This document shows positions 11,301-22,802 of a stretch of 64,000 nucleotides of DNA, in pieces. The notes below the pieces were generated by a model that was not told the origin of the DNA, ran no database searches, and worked only from the letters and a program-made list of their open reading frames with translations. The stretch is taken from contig NC_092582.1 in assembly GCF_037975245.1 (NCBI RefSeq), positions 23,339,577 through 23,403,576 of the forward strand, given 5' to 3'. Both the position numbers and the translations under genes were made by a program. Every line of letters starts with the position of its first letter. Position 1 is the first letter of the stretch. This DNA comes from Apostichopus japonicus. Lineage: Eukaryota > Echinodermata > Holothuroidea > Aspidochirotida > Stichopodidae.

Positions 11301-11480
11301 GTGTAAAAGTAAGAGGGCCTGACTTCTTCAGAGGCTGATCAGATCTTCTTCTGATCAGCCTCTGAAGAAGATCCTGCTAGGATCGAAACGTCATGCCTTC
11401 TTACTTTTACACGCTCTCTTACACACGCTCTTTAGTGGATAAGCAGTTTGCTAACAGGTTTGTTTTATTTTGTATTAAAT
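11301..11480 (+). mobile_element. Penelope-like retroelement fragment with inverted head-to-head copy
   Basis: The segment from about 11357 onward shares extended sequence with the minus-strand copy at 27330-27460: the CTGAAGAAGATCCTGCTAGG block, TTACTTTTACAC, and CTCTTTAGTGGATAAGCAG followed by TTTGCTAACAG and TTTTATTTTGT. Upstream, 11301-11342 is an inverted copy of the same element: GTGTAAAAGTAAGA at 11301 mirrors the sequence ending at 11412, and a perfect 20-bp arm (11323-11342) pairs with 11351-11370 across an 8-nt spacer. The inverted copy lacks the hammerhead stem II. Assignment to the Penelope-like class rests on the hammerhead-type motif and recalled family features; no reverse transcriptase is present. 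Confidence 0.55.
11358..11397 (+). ncRNA. Hammerhead-ribozyme-like motif (Penelope type, minimal stem III)
   Basis: Core parts are in the correct order. CTGAAGA (11362-11368, fits CUGANGA) is followed by a stem II of GATCCT/AGGATC closed by GCT (11370-11384), GAAA (11385-11388), and a palindromic ACGT (11388-11391) as a 2-bp stem III. GTC ends at 11392, where cleavage would occur. The stem I strands are AGCCT before the core and ATGCC after it, with one mismatch relative to the 27-kb copy. A very short stem III is typical of hammerheads reported in Penelope-like elements, where dimers are thought to be the active form. Activity is inferred, not shown. Confidence 0.62.
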
Positions 11481-14400
11481 TTTGTCTAAATTTTCCCTGT
11501 TTGTATGTTCAGATATCGCCATTTATCAACATCAAAACTCCCCCAAAGAAGGTTTCCCTCTCTAAGTTTGACAGCTTGTTATTGTCTTCGTGTGATTGCC
11601 TTCCCGGCAAATTGTAAGCCCTCCGTATACGTGATTGATCCAAAGCCCTAAAATACGAACTTTACCAGTTTTAATGCCTCAAAAAAAGCAGTTTGACCTA
11701 ATTCATGGCAATTTTGCCGGCTTTTAGAATGTAAACACAAGCGTTAACTGCTAATTATCGTTACGAATTATCCTGCACACATTTAACTGCGAGTTTTTTT
11801 TTTTCATTTGCGTTTTATGCAGCTTTGCTTTTTGCCTATCGTATAAAGATGAATGTAGTAGGATATATGCGTATTGGCGAGGGTGGGAAAGGGGGTGGGA
11901 GCGGGGGAAGCTTGAACAAGTCTTTCTCCCTTCCATCCAATTGAGCAGGTTAAAATGATGTGCTAACATACGTATGTACGTATGTGAGATACGCACAAAA
12001 TGTATAGTGGCTGCTACAGTTATATTTAAAACAGCAGTTGCTTGTTCTAAACGAAAGTGGATCATTCAGGTACATTCAGGCCCCATATTAACCCGGGTGC
12101 CAGGGCTGTAGCCGCTGTTTCGCTTCTCGCCAGGCCTCTAGTGTATGTCACCTTCACGATCTTATTACTTTAAACATGCAGACATCCACAGACATGTTGC
12201 TTACTAATTAAAAAAAATGGATCTTAAATCATGTGAAAGGTTACTTCTTTCGTGAACAATTTGAAGTCTGATACAGCTCGGATAGCTATACATAGCTCAC
12301 TTAAAACGAGACATTTAAGAACCAATCATCTGTGTTACATACGTATGTCTGCCCGTGAGAAACACTGTCCACAAAAATAATGTGATGAATGCTTGCGATT
12401 ATATGACATGACCTTACCTGGAACTACGTCACGGACATGCGCAGTTTGGACCATGAATCGGTTTACAGAATGTCTTTTACAATATGTGTCGTATAGTAGC
12501 AGTCGTCGAAATGTTTTTACAATGGGAGGGAAAGTATCATTGCATTTCGCTCAACGAGTATACAACGATATCGCGTTCGAAACTAAGTCGTTGAATATGC
12601 ATACGTTCTGCTCGTTGTGCTTTACGTTTACTGGACAAAATAACAATAGGCAACAGGATATATTGTTGTTTGACATTGTGACGTCATACATGAACAATAC
12701 TTGACAATAACTGTGTTCATCGTTGTGTTTACCAATTCAATAAGGACTCCTGGTCATTTCGGAATCATTGTTTGTTTTAATTTGGATTAAGAGCAGATCT
12801 CTTTCCAGCCTAAAGTAAAATCCGGTTTCAATCTTGCTAATGTTATATAACAAATTTCGTTATAAAGACAAACTTTTTTTTTTTGAGCCGTCGTTGCATG
12901 ACATCTCATATTCTTATTGCGAAATGTATTCATTCAAATAACATGAACGAAGTTATTGAATACATTTTTTTTTAATCTCAGTATATTCTATATACTTCGT
13001 TAAATCGTTGAAACAACTTGCTTGTCTACAAAGGACAATACAGTGCCAACTAGTGCCTGAAATTTTAATTATTTTCCAATTAGAAAATTTGCTTTGCTAT
13101 TTTCAGTTATGGAAGATGAGTGTTATTTCTAGAAATACATAATTGTCCACCCCCCCTTTATTCTTTTGCAATATACAAACGTTTCATGATGTCTCTTCTT
13201 GAGCGGTAATCTGTATTTCGACCTGTATATGCAGACGCTATTACAATTCGCCGCATGCTGCCCTCGTTGACTATACACAATAACATTATCTGTTTCAATT
13301 GAGTTGTTTGCGCTTGGTCTGCAAGTTTGCAAAACAGACCATTACACAAAATAAGATTGCAAACCACTAAACTAGGCCAGCGGCCCAGATTTTTTTTTTT
13401 TTTACCCTCGAATGAAGGTTGGTGAGCGATAAATTACAGAATTCGACTCCAATTCTTATAACATTTCCCCACATAGACACTTTTGCACATTATTTCTAAC
13501 CACACGTGAAAGAGCAAATTGAAATTTACAAACTTTCGATTTTCAATTCCAAAATTTTAAATCAACTTTTTTTTGACTGGTCCAGTTAATTCCTTAAATT
13601 GCCATGAGATATCAGGTTCAAATGACGTCGAAATGTAACCGAAAAAGTTAACCAGGAAACCGTGCACTTTAATTCCAATCATACAAATGTGACTGAAAAC
13701 AAAGAAACACATTAATTAACTAACAAACAAACAGACAAATGGGAAGCAAAAATATTTGTATTAATACATTATTATATTATTATTATGATTGGACGAAATA
13801 CCTTGACAGCCCCGTCGAACCATATATCACGACCTTTAAGCTTTCTATAAAAAAAATATAAAAAAAAAACTTGCTCTAGTTTTTTGTTGTTGAAGAAATT
13901 GTACATGGTAAGCGTCACAGTTTCAATATGTAAGAAAGATATGGTTGGTTAGGTCAGACGATCATATATGTCATCTTTTACAACTAAAGGACTTACATAT
14001 ATCATAGCTACTGTACGAGATTTTGACATATATAACCGAAGCTGTAACCTAATAGTACACATTTCTTTTTAACGAGATTAACACTATACTAAATTGGACG
14101 TTTAGATTTTACTGATTCAGTTTGATTTCGTTAAAGAGTTTTATCGTTACAGCCAGGTACTCCTTTGTGCCCATATCAAATGTTGCCATAGCAACCACTC
14201 GTTTTTGGGCCTGTCTGTATATATGATGTCGGGGATAGTCCATGCATGCATGTTTACTAAGTATCTGCGCGACTGTAACTTCGACAAGGCAGAAAAGCGC
14301 ATGCGCAAAACCGCTAACTTTGAGAATATCTTTGAACATGTTAGCACGATTATTACAATTGTGACTCAGGGTATCCCAAATATGCCAACATCACCAGAAA

Positions 14401-16182
14401 TGGTCATCTAAACGGCAAAAAACATGTTTGATTTTTTATTTGTTTTATCTTGACTGTAACAGAATTTGAGGGCTGAGGCTTCCGGAACTGCTCACAATTT
14501 CAGCAGTTTAAAATCACTATACAAATGTCATTTAACCTTCCTGTTAAGATACGTGACAAGTTCCTATCCCACCTCTTGCCCCCGTTCCGAAACCGAAAAC
14601 TGCATGTTGGATGGAACAGTATTCAATAGGCTAATTCGGAGATTGTATGTGCGCATGCGTTGTTCCAATATGTGACCTTTCTGTACAGGTCAGTCGGTAA
14701 CCATTCACTGCTATGTTATATACCACCGTATAGTAAGTCTAAGTCATGGACGGTGTTCATTTCACCTAAGTTTTTATTGGCTCAAAACAAATTTGTATGC
14801 AGGCTTTTGGAAAAGAAAAAAACACTTTATTGTCTTCTTCATACGATCCTCCTGCCCCAGGTAACCTCTTCAATAGTACTAAGAACTGTGTGTTTAAAAT
14901 TAATTTATGCTGTTGATTGCGTGTGGGTGGTATGTAACATGTATAAATGCTGTTGTGTCGCGGAACCCGCACGTATGTTAGTCAGCCAATAGGCCGTGAA
15001 TGTTTGAGACAGGTTTTCGCGAAAAGCTACTTTGACTCATAACTTTCCAACTTTGAGTTATCGGAGTAAATTGTATGTGAAATATCTGCTGATAATTAAT
15101 CTTGATGTATTAGGCCGCGATGGATTTACAGTATAGTATGTGTTCCCTATCACGTTAGTGTACATACATCACTGTATAAAACTGTAAGATCGCGCATATG
15201 CCTAAAACCGAAAGTTAACGATTAACCTTTTGACCTATTGCGCAATGCTTCTCTGCGGTGTAAACTCCAACTTGGTTATTACATCAGTTGGCACTCGAAG
15301 CTACAGTTTGTGTTGGGTTGTTATTTTTCTTCGAGATAGATTAATCGTGTGATTCCACAGATTTTTGTCACCAAAAATTTAGGTTACTGTTAAATGTTTA
15401 CATTTACGAAAATCGTTGTCGTTCCCCGCATAGAGTTTAATAAAGTGAGCAGGTTATGTTTCAAGACATCTCAACTTTTCTTAATATTTTGAATTGAAAA
15501 CGCTAAATACTTTATACTAAGGCTCAGCACCACATGACCTCTGTAGGTCTCTCTGTCTGTGTCGCTTGTCTGTCTTTGTGTCTGTCAGTGTAGTTCATTA
15601 TTACTTCTTTTTTTTATTGCAGTTGCGCGCCGAAGTTTGAATGTCGTTTATAGTTATCCGTAGGCCTGGATATGGACTAATTGTCACCTTAATTCGTTAG
15701 GGAGCCGTTTACGCCTGTCTCGGGCTGCCGACACACACGGCGGGTTGCTACAGCGGTGACGTGCTCTGCAAAGGTATAAATGCCAAACTTGAAAGTTGTA
15801 TCTGGGTCACAAGATTTACTCGTAAAAGGTGTGATTTTAACGAGCTCGGTGGAAGCAGGTCCCCAACTCCCTTAGCAGTCATTTATGAAGAAATAAGTGC
15901 TCTGTTTGTTCTAGCGGGACAAGTTTTAATGCGAAATGACTGAACAGCAACGGAAAAGAAAATCTAGTTTTTGAGGGGCTATTTTTGCTGAAAGGGGTAA
16001 ACTCTTTCGATGGTTCGTGGGGCAGCTCCAAATAACTAGTAATGATGTAATGACGCAATAAATCCAAAAAGAAAAGAGTTTGCTTTAAAAAAGAAAATCA
16101 ATGCTCGCTAAACATTGACACATTGACGCTGTCACAGCATAGTGCGATTTCGGTAGGTCAATGCACATTGCGCCTACACATA
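11481..16182. other. No gene recognised
   Basis: Unique AT-rich sequence with short ORFs of no recognisable family (for example 12393-12704 plus and 11751-12065 minus). Phrases CGTATGTACGTATG (11970) and many T/A homopolymers occur. Nothing here can be called coding. Confidence 0.45.
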
Positions 16183-16355
<173 letters not shown>

Positions 16356-16956
16356 TAGTACGGTCCTCAATCTTCAATGACGTATTATACACACACAAAA
16401 AAAAGAATATTTAAAGGACTGTTTGGGTGAACACTGCTTTTCGACTATGCTATGACGTAAGAGGAATATATTCCAAGCATCCAGCATGTTATTTCCTAGT
16501 TTCCTACATTGAGTTTTCGAGATAGTGATAATTGAAATTTTCACTGTTTGTCAGGATTCTCTACCGTTAAACGTGATGTCATAATTAAACACTGACTACA
16601 GAAGGCTTTGTTTCGCCTTTTTTTTTTTGGTCTTTTTTTAAAACTTTATTGTGTTGACTCTTGGATGAGATTTGCTCCTAAATTGACCTTAGGAGATGTT
16701 AAGTTAACCATAAGCCAATGACTGTTGTGTATTCATGTGTTAATGGCATCCCAATTTGAAAATGTAGATGTCAACTTTAAAGTCAAACATATTCAACAAA
16801 TTTGTCAGGCAGGTTCTATGACGTCACACCCGTTTACTTCAAGTTCACTTTTGGAATGAAAACGTTTCAACCGGATGCTGTGGCCGAGTAACCTTCATAG
16901 CAGGTGTGGATATGTACTACATTCTAACGGGTGCAGGAGTAATACACGTCCGCTAT

Positions 16957-17045
16957 GCGGGCAAGTGGCCGAGTGGATAAAGGCGGCGGGTGGCATTTGA
17001 AGCAATGGGGCTACGCAGTCGGGAGGTTCGGGTGTTCGGTCGAGT
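16957..17045 (+). repeat. tRNA-Ser-like relic (tRNA-derived SINE head or pseudo-tRNA)
   Basis: An A-box-like TGGCCGAGTGG at 16966-16976 is followed by AAAGGCGGC, ATTTGAAGC, a long variable region and a B-box-like GGTTCGGGTGT at 17025-17035. Order and spacing fit a class II (Ser/Leu) tRNA, and TTTGAAGC resembles a tRNA-Ser anticodon loop. The acceptor stem does not pair well and the B box is degenerate, so a functional tRNA gene is unlikely. Confidence 0.55.
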
Positions 17046-18284
17046 GATATTAAGGTGGGTTTTCATCCAAGAGCAATCTACTACGGTTTTCTGAAATGAC
17101 TTTCTAAATTTGAAAAGATTTCAAATTTGAGATAAATTGTTGAATTGGAAGCATGCACCCGTAATCCATAAGATCATGAATAATTCATGACTTTCCCCTC
17201 GTTGAACTACGAAAAAAAAATCGCTCGCGGGCTTCTCCCACATTCGGTCGTGGTCGCTCAAGCGTCGTAAACATAACTGTCTGATTAGAATTAAAGGCAC
17301 ACGTTGCTCTTTGATTGGACTGAATAATATTTTACGTGTTCTAACCTTCTCAGAGTTTGGCAGAATATTAAATTTCTTTCTGCAGTCCAAATTTATTGCA
17401 CATAAATATATCGCAAGTTAGTAAATGTCATATATTTTAGGCATATATTAACGGACACATTTCTAACGATATATACCAACGTTATATAGTTTGTAAATGT
17501 TGCCTATACCAAACCAATTTTCTTTAAATTGCTACAAGTGTCCAAAAATTGTTGCCTTCGGATTTTTATTTCTCAAATTTGTTGCAAGAAATTAAAGTGA
17601 TAGTCAGATGAGACCAATCCATGTTTCAGGGAAACTTTTGAAAATTACGAGAATAAGAACGAAAAGGTGTAAAATTTGACAATATTTGCCCCCCCCCCTC
17701 CTCTTTTGTTTTGGTGTTCCGGACAACTTTGGAAGCAATAATGTGTGTCTTTAGTGACCCCAAAATCACGTGATAGGCCTATGCTAAAATTACGACAGTG
17801 TTTTTGAAAGTACCACATCCTTTGAGCATTCTATTTCGGTTTTTGAAATTTTCTAAGCCAAACATTTGAAAAGAACTTTGAGGTACATAGATATAATTAA
17901 ATATGTAACAAATAGTTTTTGTCCAAACAATTAAACACAGCCATGCCATTCAAAATATGAAAACCTGGAATATTCTAAAAAGAAAGGTGTAAGAAACAGT
18001 CGAAATTTCGAAAAATTAAAATATCGAAGATGATATAGTTAAAAACGAAATCTGGGTTGGTCGATGTGAAGGCATATTCGTCGAACAACCCTACTTAGCT
18101 TGACTTATATGCGAATTTGGTGTTTTATTTAAATAATTACCCTCATTAATATGCAAGGAATATACAGACGAAATTACGTCATCGATGAGATTTACTGCAG
18201 GTTCGTGAAGAAGAAATTATTGACTAAAGACAATAAATAACACAATGCAGTTTCCCGTCAAATTTTGCAAATATTAAACTACGA
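17046..18284. other. No gene recognised
   Basis: AT-rich sequence with a C run at 17689-17700. The minus-strand ORF at 17121-17390 has no recognisable domain. Part of it may be the body of a SINE headed by the tRNA-like sequence just upstream, but I found no second copy in this window to define it. Confidence 0.4.
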
Positions 18285-18292
18285 CTTTATAT

Positions 18293-18753
18293 CAGGGGTT
18301 CCCTAACTGGGGTGCATGAACCTCTAGGGGGTGCGTGAGTCCATCCCAGGGGGTTCGTGAGAAGTTTCTGAAAGTAAAAAACTAGAGTACTTTTTGTTGA
18401 ACTAAAATCTGATATATCGTATAATTTAGTAATGTACAAAAATTCGTACCTATCGACAAACTCTTTTCGCGTTCCATACGCATATGTTGCCATAGTAGTA
18501 CCGTACCGTGCATGTGATAAATAACTGAATTATGAAACATACACAGGCCGCATGACTTTGGTGAAGTTGGTGTACGCATGCAACAGTACGTCGTGAAGAT
18601 AAAGAGCTGAACTTGAACTTGATCTTTTACGAAGCACTGTTATGCGTATTATAGTATAATAATGACTCAGATCTTGTCTCGAAAAGTTGGGGGTTCGTGG
18701 ACAACTCTGACATCCACAGGGGGTTCGTGGGGGATAAAGTTAGGGAAACCCTG
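18293..18753. mobile_element. 461-bp hAT-like MITE with perfect 8-bp TSD
   Basis: The left terminus is CAGGGGTTCCCTAAC and the right terminus, on the opposite strand, CAGGGTTTCCCTAAC. An exact 8-bp duplication CTTTATAT flanks it at 18285-18292 and 18754-18761. Subterminal GGGGTTCGTG-type repeats occur at both ends (about 18300-18362 and 18688-18732). CAGGGGTTCCC termini with 8-bp duplications are typical of hAT elements. No transposase is encoded. Confidence 0.9.
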
Positions 18754-18833
18754 CTTTATATCATGAAACAAGCAGCCAAATATATTATAAATGGCCACAA
18801 ACGTTTCAAACGCTGTGCAAACGCATATATATT

Positions 18834-18870
18834 GGGGTGGGTGCGGGTGGGGTGTGGGTGGGGTGGGAAT
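18834..18870 (+). other. G-rich quadruplex-capable block
   Basis: Six G tracts of 3-4 separated by 1-3 nt (GGGGTGGGTGCGGGTGGGG and on), giving more than one way to form an intramolecular G-quadruplex on the plus strand. It lies 80 bp past the hAT MITE. Confidence 0.75.
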
Positions 18871-19717
18871 GGAGTAGTGGTGGTTGTATCGTTGTGGGGT
18901 TTAATGGTTGGCATTTTGGGAATACTCAATTGTATTGTAAATTTTCATAAACTTGTCACCATGTTTTTATGTTCATTTTTTTTCATGGTCACACTGATTT
19001 TTTAGAGGCAGTTTTATAGCATCACCCACGTAAATCATCGGTCCGCGAACTTATCAGGCCCACGGTTCCAGGTGTACTGAGCCACGATCCACCAGAATCT
19101 TCCCCACCCTCCCCCCCCCCACCCCCTTCAGAACCGATGCTCAGTCATACATGACAACTTACTTGGACCATGGACTCCGAGAAGCTCCGAAAATTGTAGG
19201 TCAAATTACCGACGTTTAGAAAAGTGCACCGATCTACTACTATTGTACTGGTTCGCGTCCCATAGTTTGTGGATCGACATTGTAAATCAAATTATAACGC
19301 AACTCATCGGCTTGAATGTCCTCATTACTGCAACGAAAGTCCCGTTTCTTGTTTTGCATAACTCAATCGGAAATTCCTAACAATTTTTTTCCAAAATTCA
19401 TTTTTCGAAGAGGTTTTGACCGTCCAACATATTCAAAGACAATTAAGGCATGTTAGAGAACGAAGTTTCGTGGTAAGGTTAAGCTACAGATGTTTGAACA
19501 ATTTTTGACCATGCATCTTTGGACAGCCTTGCCATTCTTGGGGTGGGGGGGGGGGGTGGGAGGAGGTTGGATATTGATTTCACTGATAAACATTCCATTT
19601 CAACTAATGAAGAAATGTGTCGGTATTTTAATAGATGTCCTTTTAAATCTAACAATGTGGTTAATGATAAATGCTAAATTGGAGATATTTGAGTGGATAC
19701 ATATATTTGAGTGAATA

Positions 19718-19775
19718 TATACATATATATATATATTTATATATATATATATATATATATATTATATTCCATGCT
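19718..19775. repeat. (TA)n microsatellite, imperfect
   Basis: TA runs interrupted by ATT. The sequence around it (19776-19960) is AT-rich and without a credible gene. Confidence 0.85.
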
Positions 19776-20619
19776 ATTTATATATATACCATGCTCTATT
19801 TTCGTTATAACTATATGTATTTCATATCTATTTTAATTTCAGCTTTCTCTTTTGTATTTTCCTTTCTAATTTTCAAGCCAGTTATTTTGAACCGTAGACC
19901 GATCATTACAATACATCTCTCGGTTGAGCAACACTCTTCTCTTTTACCCTTGAAATATTTATAACGTTACCATAGTAACTATGACGCTTTTACGGTCACG
20001 GTGACGTGAGGGTGGTTCATGACTTCTCTTCTTGCATGTTGTACACGTGTGCCAAAACGAACGCAAAAAGATTAAAAATGACAATTTAATAGCAAAAGAG
20101 GATATAAAATTTCAATGAGGCTTTTAGAATGTGAGAGTTGTTTCTTTTCCTGTTTCATTTCAAAGAAGGAAAAGATGAAGTAAAGAAAAAAAAAAGGACA
20201 AAAAAAAAAAAAAAACAGACTATAGAGTCGCAAATAAGCTGACGACTTTTAAACACGAGTCGATCCGTAGCATCTCGAGTTTCGTGAAGTAGTAAGGTCG
20301 CAATTTTGTTTTCAAACTGAAGCTGAAAACTGTATCGGGGGAAATGAGGTCGCGGATAATGAAAACGGCGAGAGAGAATTTGACAACCGAATAAAAACGT
20401 TTTTGAACTTGGCGGAGGCACGTCTAATAACTGGCATAAGTACGTTCTCATTTCTCACAGTATGTCATGACAGAGACAAAAGAAAAAGTGAACTAGAATT
20501 TATGAACGGAAAATAATTAGCTAGCGCTGCATGTCTATTTATAAACGCTCATAAATATTCATGTTTTACTATAGTCTTGTGTGCTACACATTGTGGAAGT
20601 ATTTAAGTGTTCGTACATT

Positions 20620-21440
20620 TATACATAGACACTCACTCCCATGTGGCACAGTTATAAAAATGAAAGTGTAAAAAGAATGAGAACGGGTTAAAGGAAGACT
20701 GCGGGCGGAAATCAAGTCGTGATATGTGGAAGTCCCAACAATAAATAAGAGTTTTGTGTGCAGTAAAATGTTTCTCTACATTTATAACGTCACATATATA
20801 CAGTTATCGAGTTATTCACGATAGACGGATTTTGAACTTGTTTGGAACGTTCCTTTAAAATAAACTCGTTGACGATTTCATAGTCTCATTGCAGATGTAT
20901 AATCGTCATTACTCTTAACTCTTCCAAAAAACAAAACCGCTTCTTTAATATCATCTTACGAGGAGGGCCAGGACCATGAGTGAAATAGAAACATAATCCT
21001 TTACTTTATAATGTAAAGCATTACAAATGTATTACATGTAAGGTTCATAATGTTATTAGTGACCGGCCTGTGTGCCTAGAGTAGGAAGTTCAGCCACTTT
21101 GATTGATGAACTTCATATTATTGATGTGGTCGTTTGAAAGTGTGATCGAAATTGGATCCTGAACTTATCATAACGGAGTTTCCTGTTTTCATGGTCTATG
21201 TTATGTCAACATTACATATCTACACTCACAGCCCGTTTAGCACAGTTTAAAAACAACATTAGAGTGTAAAATAATCGGAACGGGTATATAAAGTAGGATT
21301 GCAGGTGGAACTTTAGCCGTGATATGTGCTTGGAAGCCCAACAATAAAGAGGAATTTGAGTGCAAGTAATGTTTCTACATTAACACGCCACACGGATATC
21401 GATATATTTGCAATATACGAACGACATTGACGTTGTGTAA
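20620..21440. repeat. Old tandem duplication, two diverged copies about 600 bp apart
   Basis: Copy 1 (about 20620-20840) and copy 2 (about 21215-21440) share ordered blocks: ACACTCAC, GGCACAGTT/AGCACAGTTTA, GTGTAAAA, GAACGGGT, GTGATATGTG, CCCAACAATAAA and AATGTTTCT followed by ACATT and AACG. The copies are clearly diverged, and the segment between them (20841-21214) is unique. Confidence 0.6.
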
Positions 21441-22332
21441 CACGTTTAATGGCAACATGTATTGGTTATGTACACTTTTGGCACGGCTTGGTTAAATAAT
21501 TATTAAATATTAAAAATGGAAAAAGCCGAAGGAATTACCAAGATTGTCAGAGTTATCACCACTTTTTAAAGTCTAACCAGATTTCACAATTTTCCTTCAA
21601 TATACGTTCGCTTATAGGTTGTTAACCAAAACTTGACCCAGGTCAAATTCTCCCGCTCAAAGGTACCACTCCACGATTAGACTTAGTTGTGTTCATTCGG
21701 GCAAAAAGAGCTAAAATGACTAATATATACAGTAGTAATGCTTGTTTTAGTATATTATCAGTTATCATCATTGTTTTTCTGCCTTCATGTCAAAGAGCAT
21801 AGGCCTACATTTTAAGTACAGATGGTGTAAAAATAGGGAGGATCGAAAATGATATAATCCATTTTAGAAATTCTTTGGTTGATATTTACTCCGAGCGATC
21901 AGACGGAAGGGTTGGGGTTCAGTATGCTAACCTTGCTCCTCTTCTAGCTCAAAATAATCTAAACGGTCATGATATGGAAATTTGCAAGTGCCATGACAGG
22001 CCAACACTTTTCAGCTATGATGTAATGGATAGGATAGGCCTACGCCAGTTGAAATCTTCTATCTATGGTTTGGCGGGTCTTGAAAGTGACGAGTTTAGTG
22101 TGTAAGTCAATGAAAGTCAATGAAACTATTAACTGTGGTGCGAAACCCTTGAACTTTTCGATCAAATTAACGCCGCAAGTACAAATTGTCGAAATATAAT
22201 GTCGAATTGCGGGTTGACTTTACATATGATATTCAATTCGAGGTAAAAAATAGATGGCATCCGTGGGAATTTCTGTCTCCTTAACACATGGGGATGTGCA
22301 AGGATTATTTATAGTCACGTATAGTCAGTCCC
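21441..22332. other. No gene recognised
   Basis: The 76-codon plus-strand ORF at 21875-22105 has non-repetitive composition but no recognisable motif and no supporting splice or promoter signal. The rest is AT-rich. Confidence 0.4.
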
Positions 22333-22520
22333 GTGTACGTTGCTTCTGTGATAAGCCTATGCATCAACTTCATAGCCCAGTGTACGTTGCTTCTGTGATA
22401 GGCCCATGCATCGCCTTCGTAGACATGTATACGTTGCTTCTGTGATATAGGCCTATGCATCTCCTTCATATATTGTGTACGTTGCTTCTGTGATAGGCCT
22501 ATACATCTCCTTTGTATGCC
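22333..22520. repeat. 47-48 bp tandem repeat, four copies
   Basis: ACGTTGCTTCTGTGATA recurs at 22337, 22384, 22431 and 22479, each followed by GGCCTATGCATC or a variant. A more distant partial copy (CTGCATGTGATAGGCC...) lies at 22767-22802. The minus-strand ORF over it is a repeat artefact. Confidence 0.88.
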
Positions 22521-22802
22521 CTTCGTATCAACAGAGACGTAATGTAATGATTGGTCGTACAGTTCATAATATCTGGTTCGATAAAAAAGAAGACACAAAA
22601 GAGAAAGTAGAGAGGAAGAGAGAAAAGAAAAGAACAACACCATAGAATATGCTTTACACATTTACAACAGTACGACAGTGTTCGTTAGGCTACATTGGCT
22701 AGATTCAGTTCTAAAACAATTGGGGGAAGAGTTGTTTCCGTTTCCTTGCATGCATTATACCGTTATATGTTTCCTCTGCATGTGATAGGCCTATACATCT
22801 CA

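Noticed and set aside
19020-19250. Second transposon next to the 18.3-kb MITE
   Set aside because: Phrases such as TCCGCGAACTTATCAGGCCC and a C-rich block look transposon-like, but no matching terminal repeat or target duplication was found.
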